Shown here piece after piece: positions 14,398-21,423 of a stretch of DNA of 21,423 bases (positions are counted from its first letter, which is position 1; each line of letters opens with the position of its first letter). The DNA comes from an uncultured Methanobrevibacter sp. (GTDB lineage Archaea > Methanobacteriota > Methanobacteria > Methanobacteriales > Methanobacteriaceae). The notes under the pieces were generated by a model. The model saw only the letters and a list, made by a program, of their open reading frames with translations, did no database searches and was not told the DNA's origin. The position numbers were made by a program, and so were the translations under genes. The stretch spans positions 1 to 21,423 of the forward strand of contig CACZPT010000073.1 of the NCBI GenBank assembly GCA_902783085.1. The letters are read 5' to 3'.

Positions 14398-15717
14398 TTA
14401 TGGGGTTAATCTGTGTCTGTCTCTTGGGAAAAGTACACATTCACGAATGTTTTCAGATCCAGTAAGTACCATAGTTAATCTATCAGCACCTACACCCCAA
14501 CCAGCATGAGGAGGCATACCATATTCAAATGCTTTTAAGTAGCTTCCAAATCCATCAGGGTTTAAATCTCTTTCTTCAATTTGTTTTAAAAGTAAATCGT
14601 ATTGATGGACACGAGTAGCACCGGAAGACAATTCCAAGTTATTATACATTAAGTCAAATGCATGAGAATATTTTTCATCATCTTCAAATGGCATTACATA
14701 AAATGGTTTGATAGCTGAAGGCCATTTAGTTAAGAAATAAAATCCTCCCATAGTATCTCCTAAAGCTTTTTCAGCAGCACGAGACAAATCTTCTCCCCAT
14801 TCCATTTCTACACCTTTAGAATTAATAATATCTACTGCTTCATCATATGTAACATGAGGGAAGTCTTTTTCAGGTATTTCAATTTCGTGACCTAAAATTT
14901 CTAATTCATTACTGCATTTTTCATTAACGTCTGTTAATACTTGAATGAGCATATCATTTAAGATTTTCATTACATCTTCATCATCCATAAAGGATGCTTC
15001 TGCATCGATAGATACTGCTTCATTTAAATGTCTTAGGGTATCATGCTCTTCTGCTCTGAAAATTTGGCCAATTTCGAATACTTTATCCATTCCACTACCC
15101 ATCATCATTTGTTTATATAATTGAGGGGATTGACCAAGAAATGCTTCTTTTTCAAAGTAAGTAATAGGGAATAATTCTGTTCCACCTTCAGTAGCTGAAG
15201 CTACTAATTTAGGGGTATTAATTTCATAAAATCCATTTTCATAAAAGAAATCCCTTATTGTATGGAACATTTGTCCTTTGATTTTAAAGATTGCACTAAC
15301 ATTTTCTTTTCTTAAATCTAAAAATCTTGAATCTAATCTAGTATCAATTTCAGCTCTTACTTTTTCAGTAGGATCCATTGGTAAAGGTTGATTAGATAAG
15401 TTTAACATTTTGATTTCTTTTGGTATAATTTCAACACCATTTGGTGCTTTACCAGCTTCTTGAACAGTGCCTTTAATAGCTACAACAGATTCTTTTCTAA
15501 AAGTTCTTAACTGTTCTAGAATTTCAGCTTCTACTTTTTTAGAAGGTGCTGTAATTTGAACTCTACCTGTTACATCACGAATAATAACGAATATAATTCC
15601 ACCTAAATCACGGATTTCATGAACCCAACCCATGATTGTAACATCTTCTCCAGCTAACTCTGGAGTAGTATCTTTAGCATAATTTGTTCTTCTCCAATCA
15701 TTTAATAAACCTTGCAA
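14398..15717 (-). CDS. aspS: Aspartyl-tRNA synthetase, archaeal type (probably non-discriminating)
   Basis: A 439-aa class IIb synthetase. It has an N-terminal OB-fold anticodon domain (about 24-105), then a catalytic core with motif 2 (FRAEEHDTLRHLNEAVSID, about 231-249) and motif 3 (GADRLTMVLTGSENIRE, about 411-427), and it lacks the bacterial GAD insertion. Two positions linked to tRNA choice, His in GWVHE (H33) and Pro in KAPNG (P93), match what is reported for non-discriminating AspRS. I infer it also charges tRNA-Asn with Asp for later amidation by GatCAB. The start is TTG, supported by a strong AGAGGTGA site 5 nt upstream and by the conserved N-terminus; no in-frame ATG is near. The flavoprotein gene follows in the same direction. 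Confidence 0.95.
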   Translation of the reverse strand: MQGLLNDWRRTNYAKDTTPELAGEDVTIMGWVHEIRDLGGIIFVIIRDVTGRVQITAPSKKVEAEILEQLRTFRKESVVAIKGTVQEAGKAPNGVEIIPKEIKMLNLSNQPLPMDPTEKVRAEIDTRLDSRFLDLRKENVSAIFKIKGQMFHTIRDFFYENGFYEINTPKLVASATEGGTELFPITYFEKEAFLGQSPQLYKQMMMGSGMDKVFEIGQIFRAEEHDTLRHLNEAVSIDAEASFMDDEDVMKILNDMLIQVLTDVNEKCSNELEILGHEIEIPEKDFPHVTYDEAVDIINSKGVEMEWGEDLSRAAEKALGDTMGGFYFLTKWPSAIKPFYVMPFEDDEKYSHAFDLMYNNLELSSGATRVHQYDLLLKQIEERDLNPDGFGSYLKAFEYGMPPHAGWGVGADRLTMVLTGSENIRECVLFPRDRHRLTP

Positions 15718-15722
15718 TTAAG

Positions 15723-15730
15723 TCACCTCT
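15723..15730 (-). promoter_or_regulatory. Strong ribosome binding site that selects the TTG start of aspS
   Basis: On the minus strand AGAGGTGA ends 5 nt before the TTG at 15717. This is the best Shine-Dalgarno match in the window, which fits compensation for a weak start codon. Confidence 0.8.
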
Positions 15731-15831
15731 AGGTTAATAAAAATAAATTTTCATTATGTAGTAACTTTTTGTTTTAATCTTTAATAAAACTATGTTAAAA
15801 TCACTAATTTATTTAGTATAAAAAATAATTT

Positions 15832-15880
15832 TGATAAAAAATAAGAAATGATTAGACTTTAGAAGAATTTCCAAAGTCTA
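15832..15880 (-). terminator. Terminator of the DUF4012-like gene
   Basis: On the minus strand, TAGACTTT (complement of 15873-15880) pairs with AAAGTCTA (complement of 15853-15860). The stem extends inward through a G-U and three Watson-Crick pairs, giving about 12 bp with a 4-nt loop. The plus-strand version would contain an A-C mismatch, so the hairpin favours leftward RNA. A T-rich stretch follows (15832-15845). Confidence 0.7.
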
Positions 15881-15902
15881 TTTAAAAATATATTTTTAGG
15901 CA

Positions 15903-16622
15903 TTAACCGCTCAGGCTTTCAAATCCTTTTGTTGCAATTAATCTTGTAAATGCATTTGCAGGTGATACAACAATGTTTCCACTGGAATATTCTTGCATAG
16001 CAATATTTATCATAGTACTTTTCTTAGTAGGATCTTTAGTAGCATTTGCAAGCGCTTTAACTAATACCATTACAGCGTCTCCTCTGGACATATTACCTTG
16101 AACGTTTTCATTACCACTATAACCTGCATAAGCATCGTTTTCACGAACAATATCGATCGAACTAAGGTTAGATTCAACTCCATCTACATAAAATGGTCTA
16201 ATGGAATCAATTATATGATCTAAACCGTCAGTATAGATAATAACTACTGCATTAGCATGCATTCCAGTATTAGCTTCAACTATTTCTGCTGCATTTTCCA
16301 TACCTACACCCGTTCCATCCCAGAGACAATCGTGAAGCATCATTCTTCCACCAATATTGCCTGGGGCGGGCTTTGAAGGATGTGACATTCCTCCAGGATA
16401 TACAGGAGTATAATTATCTAGTGACCCATTCACTAAATGAACCATAAATGCCATATCTACAGCACCATTTGGCTGTTCACCTTTTTCAGAAGCTAATATT
16501 AATACATTCATTTCTCCTTTAGTTAAATCTGGGCCTATGAAAAATGCATGAGCTATAAAAGATATTAATCCAATAAGAATAACAACAAGAATAGCAATTA
16601 TTAATTTTTTTCTTCTTCTCAT
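15903..16622 (-). CDS. Membrane-anchored DUF4012-like protein
   Basis: A 239-aa protein with a basic N-terminus (MRRRKK), one hydrophobic segment (about 7-29) acting as an uncleaved anchor or signal, and a soluble domain predicted to lie outside the membrane. The domain has NVLILASEKGEQPNGAVDMAFMVHL and, further on, MHANAVVIIYTDGLDHIIDSIRPFYVDG. This resembles DUF4012 proteins of Methanobrevibacter-like archaea, which I recall as distantly related in pattern to LytR-CpsA-Psr cell-wall proteins; treat that as tentative. The function is unknown. Cell-surface or pseudomurein-related work is a guess from location only. It is monocistronic, with about 290 nt of noncoding DNA upstream and its own terminator. 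No strong Shine-Dalgarno is seen. Confidence 0.7.
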   Translation of the reverse strand: MRRRKKLIIAILVVILIGLISFIAHAFFIGPDLTKGEMNVLILASEKGEQPNGAVDMAFMVHLVNGSLDNYTPVYPGGMSHPSKPAPGNIGGRMMLHDCLWDGTGVGMENAAEIVEANTGMHANAVVIIYTDGLDHIIDSIRPFYVDGVESNLSSIDIVRENDAYAGYSGNENVQGNMSRGDAVMVLVKALANATKDPTKKSTMINIAMQEYSSGNIVVSPANAFTRLIATKGFESLSG

Positions 16623-16898
16623 TTTCTAAACCACATTCCCAATTTTAAAAATCACATATTTTAAAAGTAGTAATCATTAAGACAAATATTATATCTTATT
16701 TTTATTTATGCCAATTTGTAACACTTAAATGTTTGCTTTTTGTATAGATGTAAACTAATTCTAATATTTTTTGTTTATAATAATGATTAGGAATCTCATA
16801 TTTCTTAGATATTGTTTAATTTAATTCATTGACAGTTATTTAATTTTTAATTAAAATGTAAGTTTAAATTTTAATTAACTAACTATAATTAATAAAGA
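16623..16898. other. A+T-rich intergenic region with no recognisable gene
   Basis: This spacer lies between the DUF4012-like gene and the hisD terminator. I see no open frame of note, no tRNA-like cloverleaf and no repeat. The minus-strand ATATAATATTT at about 16685-16698 or TTTTAAAATATG near 16655-16665 could be the TATA box of the DUF4012-like gene. Confidence 0.5.
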
Positions 16899-16926
16899 TA
16901 AATAAATAGCCATTGCTATTTATTTA
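16899..16926 (-). terminator. Terminator of the ilvD-hisD operon
   Basis: A perfect 12-bp stem, TAAATAAATAGC (16899-16910) / GCTATTTATTTA (16915-16926), with a 4-nt loop lies across the hisD stop codon. It is followed on the minus strand by a moderately T-rich run. Confidence 0.65.
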
Positions 16927-18190
16927 ATCTTGTTTTAAAAGAATTGGAGTGAGCAAAAAACCCTTCATATTCAGCTATTGGAACCGAAGTTTTTGATAAC
17001 TCTTTTAAACCTTCTTTTGTAATTTTTTGAACTGTAGGCTTTTTAATAAAAGATTCTGTAGAAAGACCGGAATACATTTTAGCTCCACCGCCAGTAGGTA
17101 ATACATGGTTTGTTCCAGAGCCATAGTCTCCTGCTGCAACTGGTGAATATTCTCCTAAAAAGATTGAACCAGCATTTTTAATATAATTTAAAGTATTTTC
17201 ATCATTTTTAGTGGTTATGATTAAATGTTCAGGAGCATATTCATTTGTAACATAAATAGCTTCCTTGAAGGTGTTAGTGATAATAATTTTTCCACTTTTT
17301 GATAATGATTCTTCAATAATTTCTTTTCTTGGAGCTTCTTTAGTTAATTTTTCAACAAATTCATCAGTTTTAAGTGCAATTTCTTCAGAGTCAGTTACTA
17401 AAAAACAAGATGCATTAGGGTCATGTTCTGCTTGAGCTAATATATCTGTTGCTAAAAATTCAGGATTTGCACTTTCATCTGCAAGAATTAACACTTCAGA
17501 CGGGCCTGCTGGAAACTCAATATCTACTTGACCATAGACTAGTTTCTTCGCTGCTGTAACGAATATATTTCCGGGACCTACTATTTTTTCAACTTTTGGA
17601 ATAGATTCGCTTCCATAAGCTAGTGCTCCAATAGCTTGTGCACCACCTACTTTGTAGATTTCGTCAGCACCAGCAATATCTGCTGCAACTAAAATTGCAT
17701 CTAGTATTTTTCCATCTTTTTGAGGAGGTGTAACACAAACTACTTTTTCAACGCCTGCAATTTTCGCTGGAATAACAGTCATTAATATTGATGAAGGATA
17801 AGCAGCTCTACCTCCGGGAATATAACAACCTGCAGAATTTATTGGTCTTACAATTTGACCTGCGACAATTCCTGGGTTTACTTCAATTTTCCATTCTTTA
17901 GGAATCTGTTTTTTGTGGAATTTTTCAATATTTTTTGCAGCTTGTTTTAAAGCAGCAAGTAAATCATCATCTAAAGTATTATAGGCTTGTTTGATTTCAT
18001 CGCTTGATACTTTTAACTCATCTATTATAACTCCATCAAATTTCTCAGTATATGATTTTATGGATTCATCACCATTATCTCTAATATTGTTTAATATTTC
18101 TGAAACAGTGTCTAAAACATTATTTACATCTTGTTCTGATCTTTTAATTGTTTCTTTTAAGTCAATATCATTATATTTTAATATTTCCAT
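16916..18190 (-). CDS. hisD: Histidinol dehydrogenase
   Basis: A zinc- and NAD-dependent enzyme that oxidises L-histidinol to L-histidine in two steps, ending histidine synthesis. It shows GPGNIFVTAAKKLVYG, the PAGPSEVLILAD stretch, the metal-binding QAEHD, the catalytic-region YAPEHL, AAGDYGSGTNHVLPT, and the C-terminal HSNSF zinc ligand region, so it looks complete. I place the start at the ATG at 18190 (424 aa), not the in-frame GTG at 18199. The AAGGT site overlapping the end of ilvD is about 10 nt from the ATG but almost touches the GTG, and the protein family usually starts near MEIL. It is directly downstream of ilvD and co-transcribed with it. Other his genes are elsewhere. Confidence 0.95.
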   Translation of the reverse strand: MEILKYNDIDLKETIKRSEQDVNNVLDTVSEILNNIRDNGDESIKSYTEKFDGVIIDELKVSSDEIKQAYNTLDDDLLAALKQAAKNIEKFHKKQIPKEWKIEVNPGIVAGQIVRPINSAGCYIPGGRAAYPSSILMTVIPAKIAGVEKVVCVTPPQKDGKILDAILVAADIAGADEIYKVGGAQAIGALAYGSESIPKVEKIVGPGNIFVTAAKKLVYGQVDIEFPAGPSEVLILADESANPEFLATDILAQAEHDPNASCFLVTDSEEIALKTDEFVEKLTKEAPRKEIIEESLSKSGKIIITNTFKEAIYVTNEYAPEHLIITTKNDENTLNYIKNAGSIFLGEYSPVAAGDYGSGTNHVLPTGGGAKMYSGLSTESFIKKPTVQKITKEGLKELSKTSVPIAEYEGFFAHSNSFKTRLNK

Positions 18191-18198
18191 TATTAACA

Positions 18199-19848
18199 CT
18201 ACCTTAAGATAGCACCACTATCTGCTGACTGAACAATTTTTTGATAAATTGATAACCATCCGTCTACTTCGCTTTCTGGTTTTTCAACTTTAGATAATCT
18301 ATTGGATATTTCTTCATCTGTTAAATCAACATTGATGGATCTGTTATTAATATCAATTTCAATAATATCTCCATTTTGTACTATTGCAATTGGACCATCT
18401 GCCATTGCTTCAGGTGATACGTGTCCTATACATGGACCACGTGTTCCTCCGGAGAATCTTCCATCGGTAATAAGTCCCACATCTTTAATGCCCATACCTG
18501 CAAGAGCTGATGTTGCGTTCAACATTTCTCTCATTCCAGGGCCGCCTTTAGGACCTTCATATCTAATAACAATGATATCTCTTTCTTGGATTTCGTGATT
18601 GAAAATAGCTTGTGTAACTTCTTCTTCAGAATTAAATACTTTTGCAGGGCCTTTAAGATGCATTAAGTTTTCAGCCACTGCACCTTTTTTAACTACACTA
18701 CCATTTGGTGCAAGATTACCTTTTAAAATAGCTATTCCACCATCTTTATGTACAGGATTATCTAGAGTATGGATAACGTCAGTATTTTTATTTTCAACAT
18801 TTTCTATGTTTTCAGCTATTGTTAAACCAGTCACTGTTAATGGAGCAGTGTTTATTTTATCACCTAATGTTTTTAATACTGCAGGAATACCTCCAGCAAG
18901 GTGTAAATCCATCATACTGTCTTCTCCAGCCGGTGAAATCAATGCAATATGTGGAACTTCACGACTGATTTTATCAAATAATTCTAAATCTACATCTACA
19001 CCTTTAACTTCACTTGCAAGTGCAGGTATATGAAGGGCAGTATTTGATGAACCGCCTAATGCCATATCTACAGCGATTGCATTATTAAATGCTTCTTGAG
19101 TTAAAATATCTGATGGTTTAATATCTTTTTCGACTAATTCAATAATTTTAACACCAGATTCATATGCTATTTTATTATTTTCTTCAGTGTTTGCATGAGT
19201 TGTAGCACATAAAGGCAGTGATAGACCTAATGTTTCTGTAATGGAAGCCATTGTATTGGCTGTAAACAAACCAGAACAACTTCCAGCTCCTGGACAAGCA
19301 CATTTTTCTATTTCATAAACTTCACTTTCTTCAATTTTACCTGCAGAATATTCACCAACAGCTTCAAAAACAGTAATCAAATCAGCATTTTTTCCTTTAT
19401 AATTACCTGCAGCCATTGGTCCACCAGTAACAACAATACTCGGTATATTAATTCTTGATGCACCCATTATCATACCTGGAACAACTTTATCACAGCTTGG
19501 AATTAAAACAAGTCCATCAAATGCATGTCCTTTAGCCATACTTTCAACTGTTGCAGCTATGATTTCTCTTGAAGGAAGGGAATATTTCATTCCTTCGTGA
19601 TTCATACTTATTCCATCACAAATTGCCATTGTGTCAAATTCAAAAGGTACACCGCCGGCAGCTATAATACCTTCCTTTACAAATTCAACAAGGTCTCTTA
19701 GATGAATATGGCCTGGAACGATATCAGTAAAACTATTAGCTATTCCAATAAATGGTTTTTCAAAATCCTTATCTTCAACTCCACAAGCTCTTAAAAGAGA
19801 CCTATGTGGGGCTCTTTGAATTCCTTTTTTAATATTATCACTTTTCAT
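18199..19848 (-). CDS. ilvD: Dihydroxy-acid dehydratase
   Basis: A 549-aa Fe-S enzyme that dehydrates 2,3-dihydroxy-isovalerate and its ethyl analogue to 2-oxo acids, the third shared step of valine, isoleucine, leucine and pantothenate synthesis. Cluster cysteines are seen in PSCDKVVPGM (C119) and CACPGAGSCSG (C191). The N-terminal ANSFTDIVPGH lacks the extra cysteine of the [2Fe-2S] class and resembles E. coli IlvD, so I infer the oxygen-sensitive [4Fe-4S] type, fitting an anaerobe. It leads a two-gene operon with hisD and is divergent from argF. A weak TAGGCGAT site and a TATA-like CATTAAATAATATT near 19881-19895 (minus strand) lie upstream. Confidence 0.97.
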   Translation of the reverse strand: MKSDNIKKGIQRAPHRSLLRACGVEDKDFEKPFIGIANSFTDIVPGHIHLRDLVEFVKEGIIAAGGVPFEFDTMAICDGISMNHEGMKYSLPSREIIAATVESMAKGHAFDGLVLIPSCDKVVPGMIMGASRINIPSIVVTGGPMAAGNYKGKNADLITVFEAVGEYSAGKIEESEVYEIEKCACPGAGSCSGLFTANTMASITETLGLSLPLCATTHANTEENNKIAYESGVKIIELVEKDIKPSDILTQEAFNNAIAVDMALGGSSNTALHIPALASEVKGVDVDLELFDKISREVPHIALISPAGEDSMMDLHLAGGIPAVLKTLGDKINTAPLTVTGLTIAENIENVENKNTDVIHTLDNPVHKDGGIAILKGNLAPNGSVVKKGAVAENLMHLKGPAKVFNSEEEVTQAIFNHEIQERDIIVIRYEGPKGGPGMREMLNATSALAGMGIKDVGLITDGRFSGGTRGPCIGHVSPEAMADGPIAIVQNGDIIEIDINNRSINVDLTDEEISNRLSKVEKPESEVDGWLSIYQKIVQSADSGAILR

Positions 19849-19930
19849 TTAATCGCCTACTAGGTTATAATTATGTAGTCTAATATTATTTAATGATTTT
19901 TTAAAAAATTATCTCTAAATAAAAATAGCT

Positions 19931-19945
19931 ATAGTTTAACACTAT
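19931..19945. promoter_or_regulatory. Possible operator (ATAGT-N5-ACTAT) between ilvD and argF
   Basis: ATAGTTTAACACTAT is an inverted repeat with 5-bp arms, set inside a looser AAAATAG/CTATTTT pair (19922-19928 and 19942-19948). It lies between the two divergent promoters and could be a regulator site. The arms are short, so confidence is low. Confidence 0.3.
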
Positions 19946-20021
19946 TTTAAACTTGCTAGATTTTAATGTTTTAGGCAATTTATCTATTTATGGATATAAG
20001 ATTTAAAATGAAAACATAACA

Positions 20022-20036
20022 TTTAATATATATTAA
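20022..20036 (+). promoter_or_regulatory. TATA-like element of argF
   Basis: TTTAATATATATTAA is centred about 42 nt before the ATG at 20070. This would leave a leader of roughly 15-20 nt carrying the GGGTG Shine-Dalgarno at about 20059-20063. Confidence 0.45.
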
Positions 20037-20069
20037 TAATAAACATTTATTTTTATTTGGGTGTTTGAG

Positions 20070-20975
20070 ATGAGCAGTTTATTATCAATTAGTGATATTA
20101 AAGAGGATGTAGGAAATATCATTGATTTAGCTATTAGAATTAAAGCAGGTAATGTTGAAGATAAACCTTTGGAAGGTAAGACTTTAGCAATGATTTTTCA
20201 AAAATCATCAACAAGAACAAGAGTATCTTTTGATGTTGGAATGTATCAATTAGGTGGAAGAGCAATATTTTTATCTTCCAACGATTTACAAATGGGTAGG
20301 GGAGAGCCTATATCAGATACTGCAAAGGTTTTAAGCCGTTTTGTTGATGGAATCATGATTAGAGCTATTGAACATATCGATGTTGTCGAACTTGCTAAAT
20401 ATTCTGATGTACCTGTTATTAGTGGGCTTACTAACTTAGAACATCCTTGTCAAGCATTAGCTGACATGCTTACAATAAAAGAACACTTCGGATCTTTTGA
20501 AAATAAAAAAATCTGCTTTGTCGGTGATGGAAATAATGTATGTAACTCCCTTTTATTAATTGCTCCTCTTTTAGGAATGGATATGTCTGTTGCATGTCCT
20601 AAAGGATATGAACCGAATAATGAAATATTAAAGACTGCTTGTGAATATGCTGGGGAAAATAATACTGAAATCATTGTCAGTGATGACTTAAAAATTGCTT
20701 TAGATGATGTTGATATTGTATATACTGATGTTTGGGTAAGTATGGGTGATGAAGCTGAGGCAAATCAAAGAGAAATGGATTTATCTCCATATCAGGTTAA
20801 TAAAGAATTAATGGATTTAGCTAATGAAAATGCCATATTTATGCATTGCCTTCCAGCAGTTAGAGGCCAGGAAGTTTCAGCTGATGTAATTGATGGATTA
20901 CAGTCAGTTGTTTTTGATGAAGCAGAAAATAGACTTCATGCTCAAAAGGCTGTTTTATATTATTACTTAAAATAA
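20070..20975 (+). CDS. argF: Ornithine carbamoyltransferase
   Basis: A 301-aa cytosolic enzyme that makes citrulline from ornithine and carbamoyl phosphate in arginine synthesis. Diagnostic segments are SSTRTR (carbamoyl phosphate loop, about 46-51), LEHPCQALADMLT (about 122-134), TDVWVSMGDE (ornithine loop) and MHCLPAVRGQEV (HCLP). It is an anabolic, standard-length enzyme. A GTG at 20061 is in frame, but the GGGTG Shine-Dalgarno overlaps it and is correctly spaced for the ATG at 20070, so I use the ATG. It is divergent from ilvD-hisD and convergent with the DUF2085 gene, with 2 nt between stops. Confidence 0.97.
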   Translation: MSSLLSISDIKEDVGNIIDLAIRIKAGNVEDKPLEGKTLAMIFQKSSTRTRVSFDVGMYQLGGRAIFLSSNDLQMGRGEPISDTAKVLSRFVDGIMIRAIEHIDVVELAKYSDVPVISGLTNLEHPCQALADMLTIKEHFGSFENKKICFVGDGNNVCNSLLLIAPLLGMDMSVACPKGYEPNNEILKTACEYAGENNTEIIVSDDLKIALDDVDIVYTDVWVSMGDEAEANQREMDLSPYQVNKELMDLANENAIFMHCLPAVRGQEVSADVIDGLQSVVFDEAENRLHAQKAVLYYYLK

Positions 20976-20977
20976 GT

Positions 20978-21307
20978 TTAAATGATATAATACAAGGTCA
21001 TAATGCTAATTCTTAAAAAAATAATAAGTCCTATTCCACCAATAAAACCTGTTATAAATCTTAAGGTATTATTACTTTCTCTAAGATCAAATAATTGTGT
21101 AAAACCATCAATAGACACAGGAATTAATAATATTATTGATAGTATAAACAATTCTAAATTGAAATTTACTTTAAATAGAAATTCATAAATTAAAAACACA
21201 AATAATCCACTATAAAAGCCAGTACACCTTGCACAGACTGGAAATTGATGGCCTTTAATATGAAAACTTCTTTCAGGAATTCTATGACATATTTTTAAAT
21301 ATTTCAT
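20978..21307 (-). CDS. DUF2085 family small membrane protein
   Basis: A 109-aa protein of unknown function. Its N-terminus CHRIPERSFHIKGHQFPVCA and the following RCTGFYSG are the hallmark of DUF2085. It shows a CARC cysteine pair that could bind a metal or form a disulfide, followed by about three hydrophobic segments (roughly 22-40, 47-64 and 83-108). A TTG in frame at 21316 is possible, but the ATG at 21307 gives the family-typical MKYLKICHR start. No strong Shine-Dalgarno is visible. The upstream 110 bp to the window end contain no recognisable gene. Confidence 0.82.
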   Translation of the reverse strand: MKYLKICHRIPERSFHIKGHQFPVCARCTGFYSGLFVFLIYEFLFKVNFNLELFILSIILLIPVSIDGFTQLFDLRESNNTLRFITGFIGGIGLIIFLRISIMTLYYII

Positions 21308-21423
21308 TTCTATCAAGGATTATTATATTTCAAGCATTTCACTGCTAGAAACTTAAGCAAAAATTGATTATTTGTTAACATTGTTATATTTTTATTTTAG
21401 AAAGTTTTTTATATTTTTATTTG

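Noticed and set aside
18749..18754. A further TGTACA box
   Set aside because: It is a single hexamer inside the ilvD coding sequence, best explained by chance.
18302..19033. Two plus-strand open frames of 98 and 144 aa opposite ilvD
   Set aside because: Both are shadows of the strongly conserved ilvD coding sequence and show no independent signals.
20061..20069. GTG start for argF
   Set aside because: The GTG is part of the GGGTG Shine-Dalgarno, and the ATG at 20070 is correctly spaced and family-typical.

Overview
The window looks like a stretch of chromosome from an A+T-rich methanogenic archaeon of the order Methanobacteriales, most likely close to Methanobrevibacter. The evidence is the very low G+C of both genes and spacers, archaeal-type ArgS and AspS, a short archaeal S26B signal peptidase, a TrpB2-type tryptophan synthase beta chain behind a pair of TGTACA boxes like those bound by TrpY in Methanothermobacter, corrinoid/tetrapyrrole genes (hemL, cbiC), DUF1786 and DUF2085 genes, TATA-type promoters, and AAGGTGA-like ribosome binding sites. 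There is no tRNA, rRNA, CRISPR array, transposase or integrase. Eighteen protein genes are supported.

Left part (1-3186): a DUF1786 ASKHA-fold gene and an overlapping PHP-domain metal-dependent hydrolase gene run leftwards. Divergent from them is trpB2, which ends in a hairpin/T-tract terminator. The TGTACA pair lies between the two divergent TATA boxes.

Segregation-like module (3187-4887): about 360 bp of extremely A+T-rich DNA packed with AACTTA/TAAGTT repeats leads straight into a parA/soj-type ATPase gene. The next gene, directly abutting it, encodes a 176-aa acidic protein. This protein starts with the ParA-contacting N-terminal peptide of bacterial ParB, but the rest of ParB is replaced by a long acidic linker and a short C-terminal domain that may be ribbon-helix-helix. 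Repeats, ATPase and adaptor together resemble a compact ParABS or SegAB-type DNA segregation cassette. This is the most interesting part of the window.

Middle part (4888-9083): convergent to that module is a radical SAM/HhH protein of the DNA-repair-associated family. Next come purD (purine synthesis) and a divergent MATE efflux pump, and a bidirectional terminator separates the pump from argS.

Right-middle part (9083-15717): a leftward run of aspS, a BaiN/HI0933-type flavoprotein gene, cbiC, hemL, signal peptidase and argS. The genes are tightly spaced and mostly carry their own Shine-Dalgarno sites. A 64-bp gap with a probable promoter before cbiC may split the run into two transcription units. 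Functions are mixed: tRNA charging, tetrapyrrole/corrinoid synthesis and protein export.

Right end (15718-21423): a lone membrane-anchored DUF4012-like protein gene with its own terminator, an ilvD-hisD operon (branched-chain amino acid and histidine synthesis), divergent argF (arginine synthesis), and a convergent DUF2085 membrane protein gene. Apart from the parA cassette and the proteins of unknown function, this is ordinary biosynthetic core genome. Probable first genes of transcription units tend to have a TATA box about 25-34 nt from the ATG and no Shine-Dalgarno, so leaderless mRNAs are likely. Internal genes have clear Shine-Dalgarno sites.
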